NCBI GenBank assembly: GCA_023663655.1
Contig: JAMPGZ010000013.1
Location: 1-58,895 of the forward strand
Direction: 5' to 3'
Origin: Lachnospiraceae bacterium
GTDB lineage: Bacteria; Bacteroidota; Bacteroidia; Bacteroidales; Muribaculaceae
DNA length: 58,895 nt
Of this stretch, positions 7,076-14,877 are shown piece after piece. Below the pieces are notes generated by a model that was not told where the DNA came from, searched no databases, and saw only the letters and a list, made by a program, of their open reading frames with translations. A program made the translations under genes and the position numbers. Position 1 is the stretch's first letter; every line of letters starts with the position of its first letter.

Positions 7076-7134
7076 GGACGGCGTAGCCTTCGGGTGATAG
7101 TGGTCAATGCAGGGTCGACGCCTGCCGCCGTTCC
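7076..7134 (+). tRNA. Truncated tRNA-like element lacking an anticodon arm
   Basis: GGACGGCG (7076-7083) pairs with CGCCGTTC (7126-7133) over 8 bp with one G-U pair. GCAGG-GTCGACG-CCTGC (7109-7125) is a full T-arm. Only 25 nt separate them, too few for normal D- and anticodon arms. That span contains GCC-TTCG-GGT, a stem capped by the very stable UUCG tetraloop. It is about 59 nt in total, against roughly 75 for a tRNA. It could be a tRNA remnant or a functional acceptor/T-arm minihelix. Confidence 0.5.
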
Positions 7135-7153
7135 TAACAAACACCAATATAAT

Positions 7154-7372
7154 ATGGAGAAAACGATAGACTACGAATTGAAACGTGGCGAGATGGTATC
7201 GCTCATCAGACAGATGGAAGTTGGGGATGTCCTCCGCTTTCCCATTACAAAGCATAATTCAGTACGCGGCACCACATCCAACAGTCTTGTTGTGGAGCGG
7301 TCCGAGGGATGCCGGTGGTCAGTTAGCGCTGACATCAAAAACAAGCAATCAGTAATAACAAGAATATCATGA
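7154..7372 (+). CDS. Small phage protein, unknown function
   Basis: A 72-residue protein, MEKTIDYELKRGEMVSLIRQ at the N-terminus, with a conserved-looking core MEVGDVLRFPITKHNSVR. The fold looks like a small alpha then beta domain; no catalytic residues are apparent. An in-frame upstream ATG at 7094 falls inside the tRNA-like element, so 7154 is chosen. It lies 3 nt from the next gene and is probably co-transcribed with it. Confidence 0.6.
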   Translation: MEKTIDYELKRGEMVSLIRQMEVGDVLRFPITKHNSVRGTTSNSLVVERSEGCRWSVSADIKNKQSVITRIS

Positions 7373-7375
7373 CTA

Positions 7376-7624
7376 ATGAGAGGATATATTGAAGGTCTGA
7401 ATAAAAAAGAGATATTGCTCGACAATATCTTGGCTATGATGTCGAGATTCACGTTTGGCAAGGAGCAAGCCGCCACTATCGTAGGCGGCGAGTCAAAACT
7501 TCTCAAATACATAGCTGACGGCTCGATTGAGTGTGAAAAACCTGCCAACAGCAAGAACGGCAAATGGTTCTGCAATGCAGCTCAGGTCCTCCAGCACTGC
7601 AGAAACGCCCGTCAGATCAAATAA
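7376..7624 (+). CDS. Small putative helix-turn-helix (excisionase-like) protein
   Basis: An 82-residue basic protein. Residues ~27-75 (KEQAATIVGGESKLLKYIAD, then NGKWFCNAAQVLQHC) have the layout of MerR/HTH_17 DNA-binding domains: a helix, the recognition helix, a wing with Gly-Lys-Trp, and a final helix. Proteins of this shape act as excisionases or small regulators. No integrase is nearby, so a regulator is as likely as a directionality factor. It is one candidate to bind the shared phage promoter module. Confidence 0.45.
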   Translation: MRGYIEGLNKKEILLDNILAMMSRFTFGKEQAATIVGGESKLLKYIADGSIECEKPANSKNGKWFCNAAQVLQHCRNARQIK

Positions 7625-7642
7625 CAATTAATACTTATCGAT

Positions 7643-7774
7643 ATGAGTGAACAAACCAAAGAAAAAATATATCTGGCGCTTGCGGTTCTTGGATTTGTGA
7701 CGGGATGCGTCATGTTTTTTGAATTGCTCAAGTGGTTTATGTGGGCTTGTTTTGAGGCAGGCATTCCCATGTAG
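7643..7774 (+). CDS. Small single-pass membrane protein
   Basis: A 43-residue protein with one hydrophobic helix (IYLALAVLGFVTGCVMFFEL) and a short aromatic tail (WFMWACFEAGIPM). It ends 5 nt before the next tRNA-like element. Function is unknown; small membrane proteins in early phage regions can be toxins, exclusion factors or lysis modulators. Confidence 0.5.
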   Translation: MSEQTKEKIYLALAVLGFVTGCVMFFELLKWFMWACFEAGIPM

Positions 7775-7779
7775 TTACA

Positions 7780-7844
7780 GCCGGGGAGTTGTCGGTCAGA
7801 GACTGGCAATGCGGTGATAGCGAGTTCGACCCTCGCCCCCGGTA
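7780..7844 (+). tRNA. tRNA-like element with reduced anticodon arm
   Basis: GCCGGGG (7780-7786) pairs with CCCCGGT (7837-7843, one G-U). GCGAG-TTCGACC-CTCGC (7820-7836) is a canonical T-arm. Between them are 33 nt, about 8 fewer than in a standard tRNA. A short D-stem GTC/GAC (7791-7803) is possible but no 5-bp anticodon stem can be drawn. The total is about 65 nt. Confidence 0.5.
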
Positions 7845-7906
7845 CTACAACATCGAGAAGATGTCATATTTAATGCTAAATATTCGTAAGTGCAGCGTCA
7901 AGAGAG

Positions 7907-7959
7907 CCCGTGAGGGTCAGCAGCACGGTTCAAAAACTTGACAGCCGGGAAAGACCGGC
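7907..7959 (+). ncRNA. Hairpins directly upstream of a tRNA-like element
   Basis: CCC-GTGA-GGG (7907-7916) has a GNRA tetraloop, and GCCGG-GAAAGA-CCGGC (7944-7959) ends five bases before the tRNA-like element at 7965. The same GAAAGA hexaloop recurs in GTCAG-GAAAGA-CTGAC (8093-8108) one base before the element at 8110. The gene-free stretch 7775-8198 is thus almost entirely structured RNA. Confidence 0.5.
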
Positions 7960-7964
7960 AACTT

Positions 7965-8059
7965 GGAGCAGTGGCGCAATAGGTAGACGCAGAGGTATGG
8001 AAGCATGCAGAAACGTAAGTCCAGTAAATCCAGTGCGGGTTCGAGTCCCGCCTGCTCCA
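7965..8059 (+). tRNA. Class II (tRNA-Leu-like) element with abnormal middle
   Basis: GGAGCAG (7965-7971) pairs perfectly with CTGCTCC (8052-8058). The T-arm GCGGG-TTCGAGT-CCCGC (8035-8051) is canonical. The D-arm, with AATAGGTAGACGC, is typical of tRNA-Leu. Between D- and T-arms are 44 nt, about a dozen more than a class II tRNA usually has, and no ordinary 5-bp anticodon stem with a 7-nt loop can be drawn. It may be tRNA-Leu with an insertion or a tRNA-like RNA. Confidence 0.55.
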
Positions 8060-8092
8060 CAAATTGCAAGAGTGCGCAATCTTGAAATGGCG

Positions 8093-8108
8093 GTCAGGAA
8101 AGACTGAC
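8093..8108 (+). ncRNA. GAAAGA-loop hairpin before tRNA-like element
   Basis: GTCAG (8093-8097) and CTGAC (8104-8108) close a GAAAGA loop identical to that at 7949-7954. It lies one base upstream of the tRNA-like element at 8110. Compensatory differences between the two stems with the same loop suggest selection on RNA structure. Confidence 0.5.
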
Positions 8109-8109
8109 G

Positions 8110-8175
8110 GGCTCCGATAGTGTAACGGAAGCATTGCCTGACGAGGAGGTGCGAGTTCGAATCTCGCCGGAGTTA
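8110..8175 (+). tRNA. tRNA-like element with reduced anticodon arm
   Basis: GGCTCCG (8110-8116) pairs with CGGAGTT (8168-8174, two G-U). GCGAG-TTCGAAT-CTCGC (8151-8167) is a canonical T-arm. The 34 nt between contain a tRNA-like D-region (TAGTGTAACGGAAGCA) but only a 3-bp CCT-GACG-AGG where the anticodon arm should be. The total is about 65 nt. Confidence 0.5.
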
Positions 8176-8198
8176 CTACATCATCATACATCATCAAA

Positions 8199-8405
8199 AT
8201 GGCAAAATATCAACAGACTGTAAGTGCCGGCTCACGGCTCTACTACTTTGACGTGCGTGAGGACACAAAGGGTAATGACTATATCACAATTACCGAGATG
8301 AACACTCGCACCAAGAAACGCAACTGCATCTTCATCCATGCCGAAAACATTGACAAGTTCCGTAAGGCATTTGACGAAGCGGCTGCAAACGTCAGTAAAA
8401 GTTAA
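8199..8405 (+). CDS. PUR-domain (DUF3276-like) nucleic-acid-binding protein
   Basis: A 68-residue protein. SAGSRLYYFDVREDTKGNDY followed by ITITEMNTR and a C-terminal helix matches the single PUR repeat of bacterial Pur-alpha-like proteins (DUF3276), which bind single-stranded DNA or RNA as dimers. It is shorter than typical cellular members. It follows the tRNA-like array and precedes the recombination operon. The first phage promoter-module copy begins inside its last codons (8395). Confidence 0.65.
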   Translation: MAKYQQTVSAGSRLYYFDVREDTKGNDYITITEMNTRTKKRNCIFIHAENIDKFRKAFDEAAANVSKS

Positions 8406-8490
8406 GGCGTAAAAATGGCGGTTCAAACATTTCTGTAAATCGCTCATCTGCACTATCTTTACATTAGCTAATCAACTATAAGTCAAACCA
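8395..8490 (+). promoter_or_regulatory. Phage promoter module, copy 1 (recombination operon)
   Basis: The upstream block GTAAAAGTTAAGGCGTAAAAATGGCGG as two parts (8395-8409, 8410-8421), then 32 nt of spacer, a -7-like TATCTTTA (8454-8461), and the leader motif AAGTCAAACCA (8480-8490) 15 nt before the ATG at 8506. Four further copies with almost the same spacing are at 16.88, 23.17, 24.91 and 52.42 kb. Confidence 0.65.
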
Positions 8491-8505
8491 AATTAAACTC
8501 TTTTT

Positions 8506-9159
8506 ATGGAAGAAAACAACATCAACATTCCTAAGATGCGGAAATTCATGAGCGATCAAATCAATGAGATTGCCGCCGCCCTCTCCGCCTTTCAAGGCTC
8601 GCTGAAGCAGCCTAAGCTCTCCAAGGAGGTAAAGGTCAAAACCAAGACCGGAGGCAGCTATACTTTCAAATATGCGGATCTTTCCGCTTGTGCGGAAGCT
8701 GCCGCCCCATTCCTCAAAGAAAACGGACTTGCGGTATCGCAAATCATCAGCGAATGGACGCTCATAACGCTTCTTACTCACACGAGTGGTCAGTGGATCA
8801 AATCCGAGCTTCCTATTTCGCTCAACAATGGGGCGGACTATCAGGCACTCGGTTCTGCGATAACCTACATCAAGCGATACTCCTACTGCGCGATACTTGG
8901 CATCGTGGCTGACGCTGATGATGATGCAAATGCCGCTTGCGGCAATGAGGCAGTGGTTAAAGACCGAAAGACATCATCTACCGCAGTTGCTGACACCGGA
9001 GCACAACAAGCAATTGCCCGGCTTGAACAGTGCAAGACAAAAGCTGAAGCAACAAACCTTTGGAATGAGTTGAGTAAAACTACCCCTGCTCTTTGCTCAA
9101 AAGGAAGCGAGTTCTATAACGCAGTGGCAACCGCGCTTCAAAAACTTCCCGAAAAATGA
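8506..9159 (+). CDS. erf: ERF-family single-strand annealing recombinase
   Basis: A 217-residue ERF superfamily protein, which anneals complementary single strands during phage recombination, circularisation and repair. The family core is clear: FKYADLSACAEAAAPFLKEN (residues ~50-70), then HTSGQWIKSELP, then QALGSAITYIKRYSYCAILG ending in a short acidic DADDDAN stretch. The C-terminal ~60 residues are a variable linker and helical tail. It is the first gene of the operon behind promoter-module copy 1. Its stop overlaps the start of the exonuclease, giving the usual exonuclease-annealase pair. Confidence 0.9.
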   Translation: MEENNINIPKMRKFMSDQINEIAAALSAFQGSLKQPKLSKEVKVKTKTGGSYTFKYADLSACAEAAAPFLKENGLAVSQIISEWTLITLLTHTSGQWIKSELPISLNNGADYQALGSAITYIKRYSYCAILGIVADADDDANAACGNEAVVKDRKTSSTAVADTGAQQAIARLEQCKTKAEATNLWNELSKTTPALCSKGSEFYNAVATALQKLPEK

Positions 9160-10190
9160 GAATAGCACTTACACAGTCGCCGGTGGTTTTCAGTGAGAAT
9201 CCGCATGGCTACCGGCTTGGAGATAAGATGATGAGCGGCATAACGTCGCTCATCCATGAGGTGCTTCAGCTCGGCATCTATCCCGAGGCGAGCGATTTTG
9301 TGAAAAACGTGGCGATTCCACGTGCGGCGGAATATGGCACTGCAGTCCATCATGCCATTGAGGAATACGACAACCTCGGCATCAAAGTGACGGCACACCC
9401 CAAAAGCGAGAGATTCCGGCAAGGGTATGGCGATGAGTTTTGGAATGTCGAGGAAGAGCTTGAAACGTATATCAGACACCGTCAGGGCTTTGAGCCTATT
9501 GCAAACGAGTACACAGTCAGCGATGAAGTGCGTTATGCGTCTAATATTGACAATATTTGGATGAAAGTAGATACGCAAGGCATTTGGCTGATTGACACCA
9601 AGACCAATAACCTCAACTACTATCCCGGCGGCGAGCCCGCTCTTCAGGAGTATCTTTCATGGCAGTTGTCTATATATGCCTACCTCTTTGAGAAGCAAAA
9701 TCCAGGGCTCAAAGTCGAGGGGCTTGCCTGCAATTGGCTTCGTCACGCCGACGGCGCGTTTTGGATTATCGAGCGTAAACCCGACAATCTCGTAGAGCTT
9801 TTGCTCTCAGTGCCGTGGATATACACTGATAGCGGCATAATTTATGATGGTGGTGAGGTTTCCAATATCCTGCTTGGAGAAACGGCACTCGTTCCTGCTC
9901 CGGAAGCGCAACTCATTCCGCAAGAGTTGGTGCAGATGATATACCAAATCACACGCCAAGCGGATGAGTCGAAGAAAGTCCTTGACGAGATGAAATCCCG
10001 ACTACGTGAAGCGATGGAAAATAACGGTGTCAAGTCATGGGATAGCGGAATGTTCAAAGCCACGATTGCCAATGACTGCGTAAGTGAGACATTCGACACC
10101 ACACGCTTCAAGAAGGAGCACCCCGACCTATATGAACAATACCTTAAACAGTCCACTCGCAAAGGTGGCTTCACAATCAAACTCAAATAA
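9156..10190 (+). CDS. PD-(D/E)XK exonuclease, partner of ERF
   Basis: A 344-residue RecB/Cas4-like nuclease. An N-terminal GTAVHHAIEEY helix is followed by SNIDNIWM and the catalytic LIDTKTNN (Asp and Lys of the D...ExK core, ~residue 150). EYLSWQLSIYAYLFE is the motif following the core in these nucleases. A coiled helical segment (~250-290) precedes a small C-terminal domain. It would resect double-stranded ends to produce the single strands used by the ERF protein encoded 4 bp upstream (overlapping ATGA). Confidence 0.85.
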   Translation: MRIALTQSPVVFSENPHGYRLGDKMMSGITSLIHEVLQLGIYPEASDFVKNVAIPRAAEYGTAVHHAIEEYDNLGIKVTAHPKSERFRQGYGDEFWNVEEELETYIRHRQGFEPIANEYTVSDEVRYASNIDNIWMKVDTQGIWLIDTKTNNLNYYPGGEPALQEYLSWQLSIYAYLFEKQNPGLKVEGLACNWLRHADGAFWIIERKPDNLVELLLSVPWIYTDSGIIYDGGEVSNILLGETALVPAPEAQLIPQELVQMIYQITRQADESKKVLDEMKSRLREAMENNGVKSWDSGMFKATIANDCVSETFDTTRFKKEHPDLYEQYLKQSTRKGGFTIKLK

Positions 10191-10208
10191 AACCTATTAA
10201 CATAAAAA

Positions 10209-11054
10209 ATGATTAAAACAAATGTTGAGGTTATAACTCCGGCTGTAGCTGCCGAGTACCTCAAAACTAACGCAAAGCGCCAGCGTCCATTGAACAAGGG
10301 CAACATCGCATTCTACGCAAGAATGATGAGTGATGGACAATGGCAACTCAACGGAGATGCCATCCGATTCGACATAAACAACGAGCTTATTGACGGACAG
10401 CACCGACTTGCGGCATGCGTTGAATCCGGAGTGCCATTCGAGACTGTAGTGGTTCGAAATATTAACGAGGACTGCTTTTATACCATCGATACCGGATACA
10501 ATAGGTCAAAGGGGCAAATCCTTCAGCTCAAGGGCGTCCCAAACGCCAACGGAATCAGTGCCGCGATCACCTGCTTCATACGATTCGGACAATCTCGCAC
10601 GACATCCTTGGATGCCACAAATTCAGTCAAGGCCTCGGCGAAAACTTCGTGGAACAACAAGGTGTCTACCGAAGACATCCTCAAGGTGTATAACCTAAGG
10701 CCTCAGTACTGGCAAGACCTCCACAATACTTCAAGGCAGATGTACGACAGATGTCGCCTTCTGACCAGCAGAGAGGTTTGTGGTATAATATCACATCTTA
10801 ATCTTCGGTTAGATTACGACTACAGCTATGTGATGGATTTCTTTGAGCAGCTCTTCTACGAAGAAAGGACTGAGCGCGATGTAATCCGCAAGCTAAGGAA
10901 AAAACTAATTGACAGTTGCATGGGGGCAATCAAGCTCACATCGCAATATAAGACGCAGCTAATCATCAAGACGTGGAATTACTACAAATCTGGTGACAAT
11001 CCCAGAATTCTCAGATGGCAACCTTCCGTTGAAAAAGAACAAACATTCGAATAA
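10209..11054 (+). CDS. ParB/Srx-like phage protein
   Basis: A 281-residue protein. Its N-terminal ~100 residues carry a ParB-like core: SDGQWQLNGDAIRFDI then ELIDGQHRLAACVESG, with the DGQHR signature where ParB/sulfiredoxin folds bind nucleotide. The C-terminal 180 residues are helical and unique. Such proteins are common in Bacteroidota phages between recombination genes. ParB-fold members act as CTP-dependent clamps or nucleases; neither is shown here. Confidence 0.7.
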   Translation: MIKTNVEVITPAVAAEYLKTNAKRQRPLNKGNIAFYARMMSDGQWQLNGDAIRFDINNELIDGQHRLAACVESGVPFETVVVRNINEDCFYTIDTGYNRSKGQILQLKGVPNANGISAAITCFIRFGQSRTTSLDATNSVKASAKTSWNNKVSTEDILKVYNLRPQYWQDLHNTSRQMYDRCRLLTSREVCGIISHLNLRLDYDYSYVMDFFEQLFYEERTERDVIRKLRKKLIDSCMGAIKLTSQYKTQLIIKTWNYYKSGDNPRILRWQPSVEKEQTFE

Positions 11055-11056
11055 AA

Positions 11057-11569
11057 ATGGAACTTATCGGAACAATACAAGAGGTGTTCCAACCTGTGTC
11101 GGGCACATCTCAGCGTGGCAATCCTTACACCACGCAAGTCATCGTCATCACCTACGGCGACCAATACCCTAAAAATCTCGCCCTTACGTTGATGACAAGA
11201 CAAGTTGAAATGTACGGAGCCTATCTCGCTCCCGGGCAAAGGCTCAAATTCTCTTTTGAAGTATCATCTCGGGAATACAATGGCAGGTACTACACTGAAT
11301 GCTCGGTATGGAAGATTGAATCGCTTCAGTCACAACAGCGATCTTTCCAAGCCGCACCGATGCCTGCACCTGCACCGATGCCCGGGGCTACACCTCAACA
11401 GCAATATTCGCAGCCACCTGCACCGATGCCATCGGCGGCGCCTCCATCGCAATTCCCGGCATCCGCACAACAGCAGATGCCGGATTACGCGCCACAGCAA
11501 TACCAACAACCGCCAAGCAGCCAAGGGTGCAATCCTACCGCTGAAAATCTCCCATTCCCCAGACAGTAA
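11057..11569 (+). CDS. OB-fold single-stranded DNA-binding protein (DUF3127-like)
   Basis: A 170-residue protein. Residues 1-100 form a predicted OB-fold (GTIQEVFQPVSGTSQRGNPY ... QRLKFSFEVSSREYNGRYY) of the DUF3127 type. Residues ~105-160 are a Pro/Gln/Ala-rich disordered tail, and the last residues ENLPFPRQ recall the acidic-hydrophobic tip of bacterial SSB. It is therefore a likely phage SSB, in keeping with its place between annealase/exonuclease and helicase genes. Confidence 0.75.
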   Translation: MELIGTIQEVFQPVSGTSQRGNPYTTQVIVITYGDQYPKNLALTLMTRQVEMYGAYLAPGQRLKFSFEVSSREYNGRYYTECSVWKIESLQSQQRSFQAAPMPAPAPMPGATPQQQYSQPPAPMPSAAPPSQFPASAQQQMPDYAPQQYQQPPSSQGCNPTAENLPFPRQ

Positions 11570-11572
11570 GAT

Positions 11573-11989
11573 ATGGAAGTTGAACTCGTGAAAAAAGATG
11601 GCAATGTGAGCATGGAAAAGTCATTCGACTATCTATGCTCACGCTTGTCTAATGGGGTCTATACTTTGAAGATTGTCCGTAAGACCAAACCTCGTACCAT
11701 TCCGCAGAACTCATTGATGTGGATGTGGTTCAAGTGCATGGAGGAACAGACCGGGCAACCGAAAGAAGATTGGCACGACTACTACGTTGCCAAGTTTCTA
11801 TCTCGTCAAGTGATGATCGGGGATAAACTTGTATGGGTTCCCGGACGCAGTTCAACACTCAATACTATTCAGATGACTAATTTTCTCAATAAAATTCAGG
11901 CTGATGCGGCAACCGAATGGGGTATGAATCTACCTCTTCCGGCTGACCGCTTTTTTGCCGATTTCGTTGACGAGTATCAAAATAAATAA
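11573..11989 (+). CDS. NinB/Orf-like recombination protein
   Basis: A 138-residue protein. PQNSLMWMWFKCMEEQTGQP and EDWHDYYVAKFL follow the layout of lambda NinB (Orf), a mediator that helps load annealases onto SSB-coated DNA. The C-terminal FFADFVDEYQNK is also family-like. Position next to SSB and ERF supports this role. Similarity is by eye, so the assignment is moderate. Confidence 0.6.
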   Translation: MEVELVKKDGNVSMEKSFDYLCSRLSNGVYTLKIVRKTKPRTIPQNSLMWMWFKCMEEQTGQPKEDWHDYYVAKFLSRQVMIGDKLVWVPGRSSTLNTIQMTNFLNKIQADAATEWGMNLPLPADRFFADFVDEYQNK

Positions 11990-12005
11990 TTCATACAAAC
12001 GCACA

Positions 12006-12572
12006 ATGTCAGACATTAAAATCCGAAAGGCTAAACTCGCCAAAGGCGGTACAGTCGAGGCATCATTTCTTGATCAGGACGGCAATGATGTGACCCTCAA
12101 AGGCAAAAACATCTGCCACTCAGACCTCAAAACTGCATTCGCCGGACTTGTTCCGTTCCTCGCCGACCTCACCGAGCAGAAGGAAGCCGACCGCATCGAC
12201 TGGGACAATCTCGATGATGCAGGGACGGTCGAATCCCTCCGCTATCTTGAAGTGACGGGCTTCTCCCTCACCGATGACGATGTCAACCCTATGGTGACGC
12301 TCATCGGCAAACGAACACTACGCACATCAAAAGTCCTTAACCTCTGTGCTCCTGCAACGGCTCTCAACACTGATACCGAATCATACGAGCGGTGCGAAGA
12401 GCTTGACACCGCTATTCAAGTATGCATATATGAGGTGAAACTGTATCTCACCGAGCGTAAGTGGCAGATGAAGCAGAACGAATTCAACTTCGACAATCCC
12501 GAAGATCCGTTCGCGGAAGCCACACCTACTGAAGATGTTCCACTACCCGAGGAGGTCGAACACGTGGCATAA
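12006..12572 (+). CDS. Conserved phage protein, unknown function
   Basis: A 188-residue protein starting MSDIKIRKAKLAKGGTVEAS. The N-terminal half looks beta-rich, the centre is helical, and the C-terminus is an acidic, disordered tail (PFAEATPTEDVPLPEEVEHV). Upstream codons in the same frame overlap the previous gene, so ATG 12006 is preferred. It ends 3 nt before the helicase and is probably a replication accessory protein. Confidence 0.55.
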   Translation: MSDIKIRKAKLAKGGTVEASFLDQDGNDVTLKGKNICHSDLKTAFAGLVPFLADLTEQKEADRIDWDNLDDAGTVESLRYLEVTGFSLTDDDVNPMVTLIGKRTLRTSKVLNLCAPATALNTDTESYERCEELDTAIQVCIYEVKLYLTERKWQMKQNEFNFDNPEDPFAEATPTEDVPLPEEVEHVA

Positions 12573-12575
12573 CCG

Positions 12576-14321
12576 ATGAAGCCTGTTTATGTCACTGAGA
12601 CTCCCTCGGCTTTCCGGCTCTCATTTGAGTTTGACCAACGGCTTATCGAGCAGATCAAGAGAATCGGTCGATATATCCCCGGCGAACCGAAATGGGATAG
12701 AGAGGATAGGGTTTGGATAGTCGGCAAGAAACAGTCATTGGACCCGAGTAAGGATGCCCGGTGGTTCGTGTTCACCTTCGCTCAGTGGGCGGTCAATTTG
12801 AGAATAGCGTCGTGTGTCAAGGTTTCAACCGAGGCGCACGATGTTGTTTATGACATACCGCCCATGAAAAAGTTCACCGGTGAGCATTATATGCAGCTGA
12901 ATCCGTATCAATACCAGTTGGAGGGAGTGCGTTACGCATTAGACCACAAGCGTTGTATATTCGGAGATCAGCCGGGATTGGGCAAAACCCTTCAGGCGAT
13001 ATGTGCGGTAGTGAAAGCTCATCGAGAGGCGCAACGCTACGGCGAATCTTTTCCCACTCTTGTAATCTGCCCTGCATCGTTGAAGATAAATTGGCAGAGA
13101 GAGTTCAAGAAGTTTGCCGGGCTTGATGCGATAATCCTTGATGACCGTAACCGTTACGACTGGCAACGCTTCATTGAGTTGAAGAACGGCAAGGGAGAAT
13201 CTATATCCAGTGTTTTCATTGTCAACTACGAAAGCCTCCGCAAGTTCTTCGTTACCGAGGTAAAGCAATCATCCCGGTTCTCACTTTCATCGATTAAGTT
13301 TGATGACCGCATCAAGTTGTTCAAGTCAATAATCATAGATGAGAGCCACAAATGCAAATCCACCAAAACACAACAAAGCAAATTCGTTGAGGGCATTTGC
13401 CGAGGCAAGCAATGGATTTTCGCACTGACAGGAACGCCGGTTGTCAACAACAATACTGACCTTATTCAGCAGCTCAAGATACTTGGGCGGTTGGAAGATT
13501 TTGGAGGTTACAAGAGCTTTACCTCGCAATTCTGTGATGGACCGAAGCAATCCTCCAATCTCCGACGGCTAAATTACCAGCTTTGGATGACTTGCTTTTT
13601 CCGTAGGGAGAAGCAGAAAGTATTGACACAGTTGCCCGACAAGATGCGTCAGTACATCACCTGTGATATCACCAACCGTGAAGAGTACAATGCTGCCGAG
13701 GCTGACATCATCAAGTATATGCGTCAGTACAAGAATGCTGATGATGACAAGATAGCAAGGACAATGCGCGGTGAGGTGATGGTGAGGTTAGGTCAGTTGA
13801 AAGCGATATCGGCAAGAGGCAAAATCAAGGCTGTTTCCGACTTTATCCATGATGTTATTGATGGCGGCGAAAAGTTGATCATGTTCGCTTATCTGAAAGA
13901 GGTCGTTGACGCTCTAAAGAAAGAGTTCCCCGACGCGGTGACTGTCACAGGTTCCGACAATGTGACTCAAAAGCAAACAGCGGTTGACCGTTTCCAGAAC
14001 GACCCCGATTGCAAGCTCATAATTCTAAACTACAAGTCAGGAGGTACTGGTTTGACTCTTACGGCTGCAAGCCGCGTCGGTTTTATCGAGTTCCCATGGA
14101 CTTACAGCGACTGCGAGCAAGCGGAAGACCGTGCCCACCGCAACGGTCAGAAGAATGCCGTCAACTGCTACTATTTCCTTGGTGATAGGACTATCGACAA
14201 CTACATGTATCAGGTCATCCAAACAAAGAAGAATATCGCCAATGAGGTAACGGGAACGACTACTCAGATAGAAGAGGATGCGGTCAATATTTGTATGAAC
14301 CTGTTCAAAGACCGATTGTAA
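12576..14321 (+). CDS. SNF2/SMARCAL1-like DNA helicase
   Basis: A 581-residue superfamily 2 helicase. After an ~100-residue N-terminal domain come Walker A GDQPGLGKT (~residue 130), the DEAH-type IIIDESHKC (~253), TGTP (~288), SGGTGLTLT (~488) and the SNF2-type motif VI AEDRAHRNGQ (~513). This is the SMARCAL1-like form, which remodels or anneals forked DNA. In phages it typically sits with replication genes and may restart or regress forks. Confidence 0.85.
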   Translation: MKPVYVTETPSAFRLSFEFDQRLIEQIKRIGRYIPGEPKWDREDRVWIVGKKQSLDPSKDARWFVFTFAQWAVNLRIASCVKVSTEAHDVVYDIPPMKKFTGEHYMQLNPYQYQLEGVRYALDHKRCIFGDQPGLGKTLQAICAVVKAHREAQRYGESFPTLVICPASLKINWQREFKKFAGLDAIILDDRNRYDWQRFIELKNGKGESISSVFIVNYESLRKFFVTEVKQSSRFSLSSIKFDDRIKLFKSIIIDESHKCKSTKTQQSKFVEGICRGKQWIFALTGTPVVNNNTDLIQQLKILGRLEDFGGYKSFTSQFCDGPKQSSNLRRLNYQLWMTCFFRREKQKVLTQLPDKMRQYITCDITNREEYNAAEADIIKYMRQYKNADDDKIARTMRGEVMVRLGQLKAISARGKIKAVSDFIHDVIDGGEKLIMFAYLKEVVDALKKEFPDAVTVTGSDNVTQKQTAVDRFQNDPDCKLIILNYKSGGTGLTLTAASRVGFIEFPWTYSDCEQAEDRAHRNGQKNAVNCYYFLGDRTIDNYMYQVIQTKKNIANEVTGTTTQIEEDAVNICMNLFKDRL

Positions 14322-14343
14322 AACATTTCTAACCGATTAAATT

Positions 14344-14877
14344 ATGAATGAAGAATGGAAAGACATCCCCGGATATGAAGGCAAATATCAAATCAGTAGC
14401 CAAGGACGAGTTAAGAGTTTCATCTCTGCACATAATGGAAGAACGCCAACATTCTCTGAAAGGATTTTGAAACCGGGCAAATCACGAGATGGATACCTTA
14501 AAGTAATTTTGATGGAAGATTCTAAAAGACAAAACTACTTTATACATCGCCTAGTGATGATGGCTTTTGTCGGAATCTATGAAGGTAAGCCACAAGTAAA
14601 TCATATCAACGGAGATAAGACCGACAACAGACTCATCAACCTCGAATGGGTGACCGGATCTGAAAATATGCTCCATGCTTACAGGCATGGTCTTGAAAAG
14701 CCGTGCGACAATGGATTCAAGAAGCAAGTTGCAATCCTAAAAAATGGCGAGGTGTTAATGCAATTCCCTTCCATTCGGGAAATGTGTCGAGCGATGAAAT
14801 TTGACCGGCGAAGTGTAAGACGAACCATCATAGGTGCAAAAAAGACCTATCATGGATATACATTCAAAGAACTATGA
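14344..14877 (+). CDS. NUMOD4-HNH homing endonuclease
   Basis: A 177-residue free-standing homing endonuclease. It begins with the NUMOD4 motif EWKDIPGYEGKYQISSQGRV and continues with the HNH core VNHINGDKTDNRLINLEWVT. A C-terminal DNA-binding NUMOD/IENR-like repeat is suggested by SIREMCRAMKFDRRSVRRTI. Such genes spread by cutting cognate sites lacking them. It sits between the helicase and VRR-NUC genes and overlaps the latter by 4 nt, so it appears domesticated in the operon. Confidence 0.85.
   Translation: MNEEWKDIPGYEGKYQISSQGRVKSFISAHNGRTPTFSERILKPGKSRDGYLKVILMEDSKRQNYFIHRLVMMAFVGIYEGKPQVNHINGDKTDNRLINLEWVTGSENMLHAYRHGLEKPCDNGFKKQVAILKNGEVLMQFPSIREMCRAMKFDRRSVRRTIIGAKKTYHGYTFKEL

Noticed and set aside
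7898-8197. Leftward ORF across two tRNA-like elements
   Set aside because: Its translation (RRDSNPH-type) is the familiar false ORF produced by the complement of tRNA T-arms.
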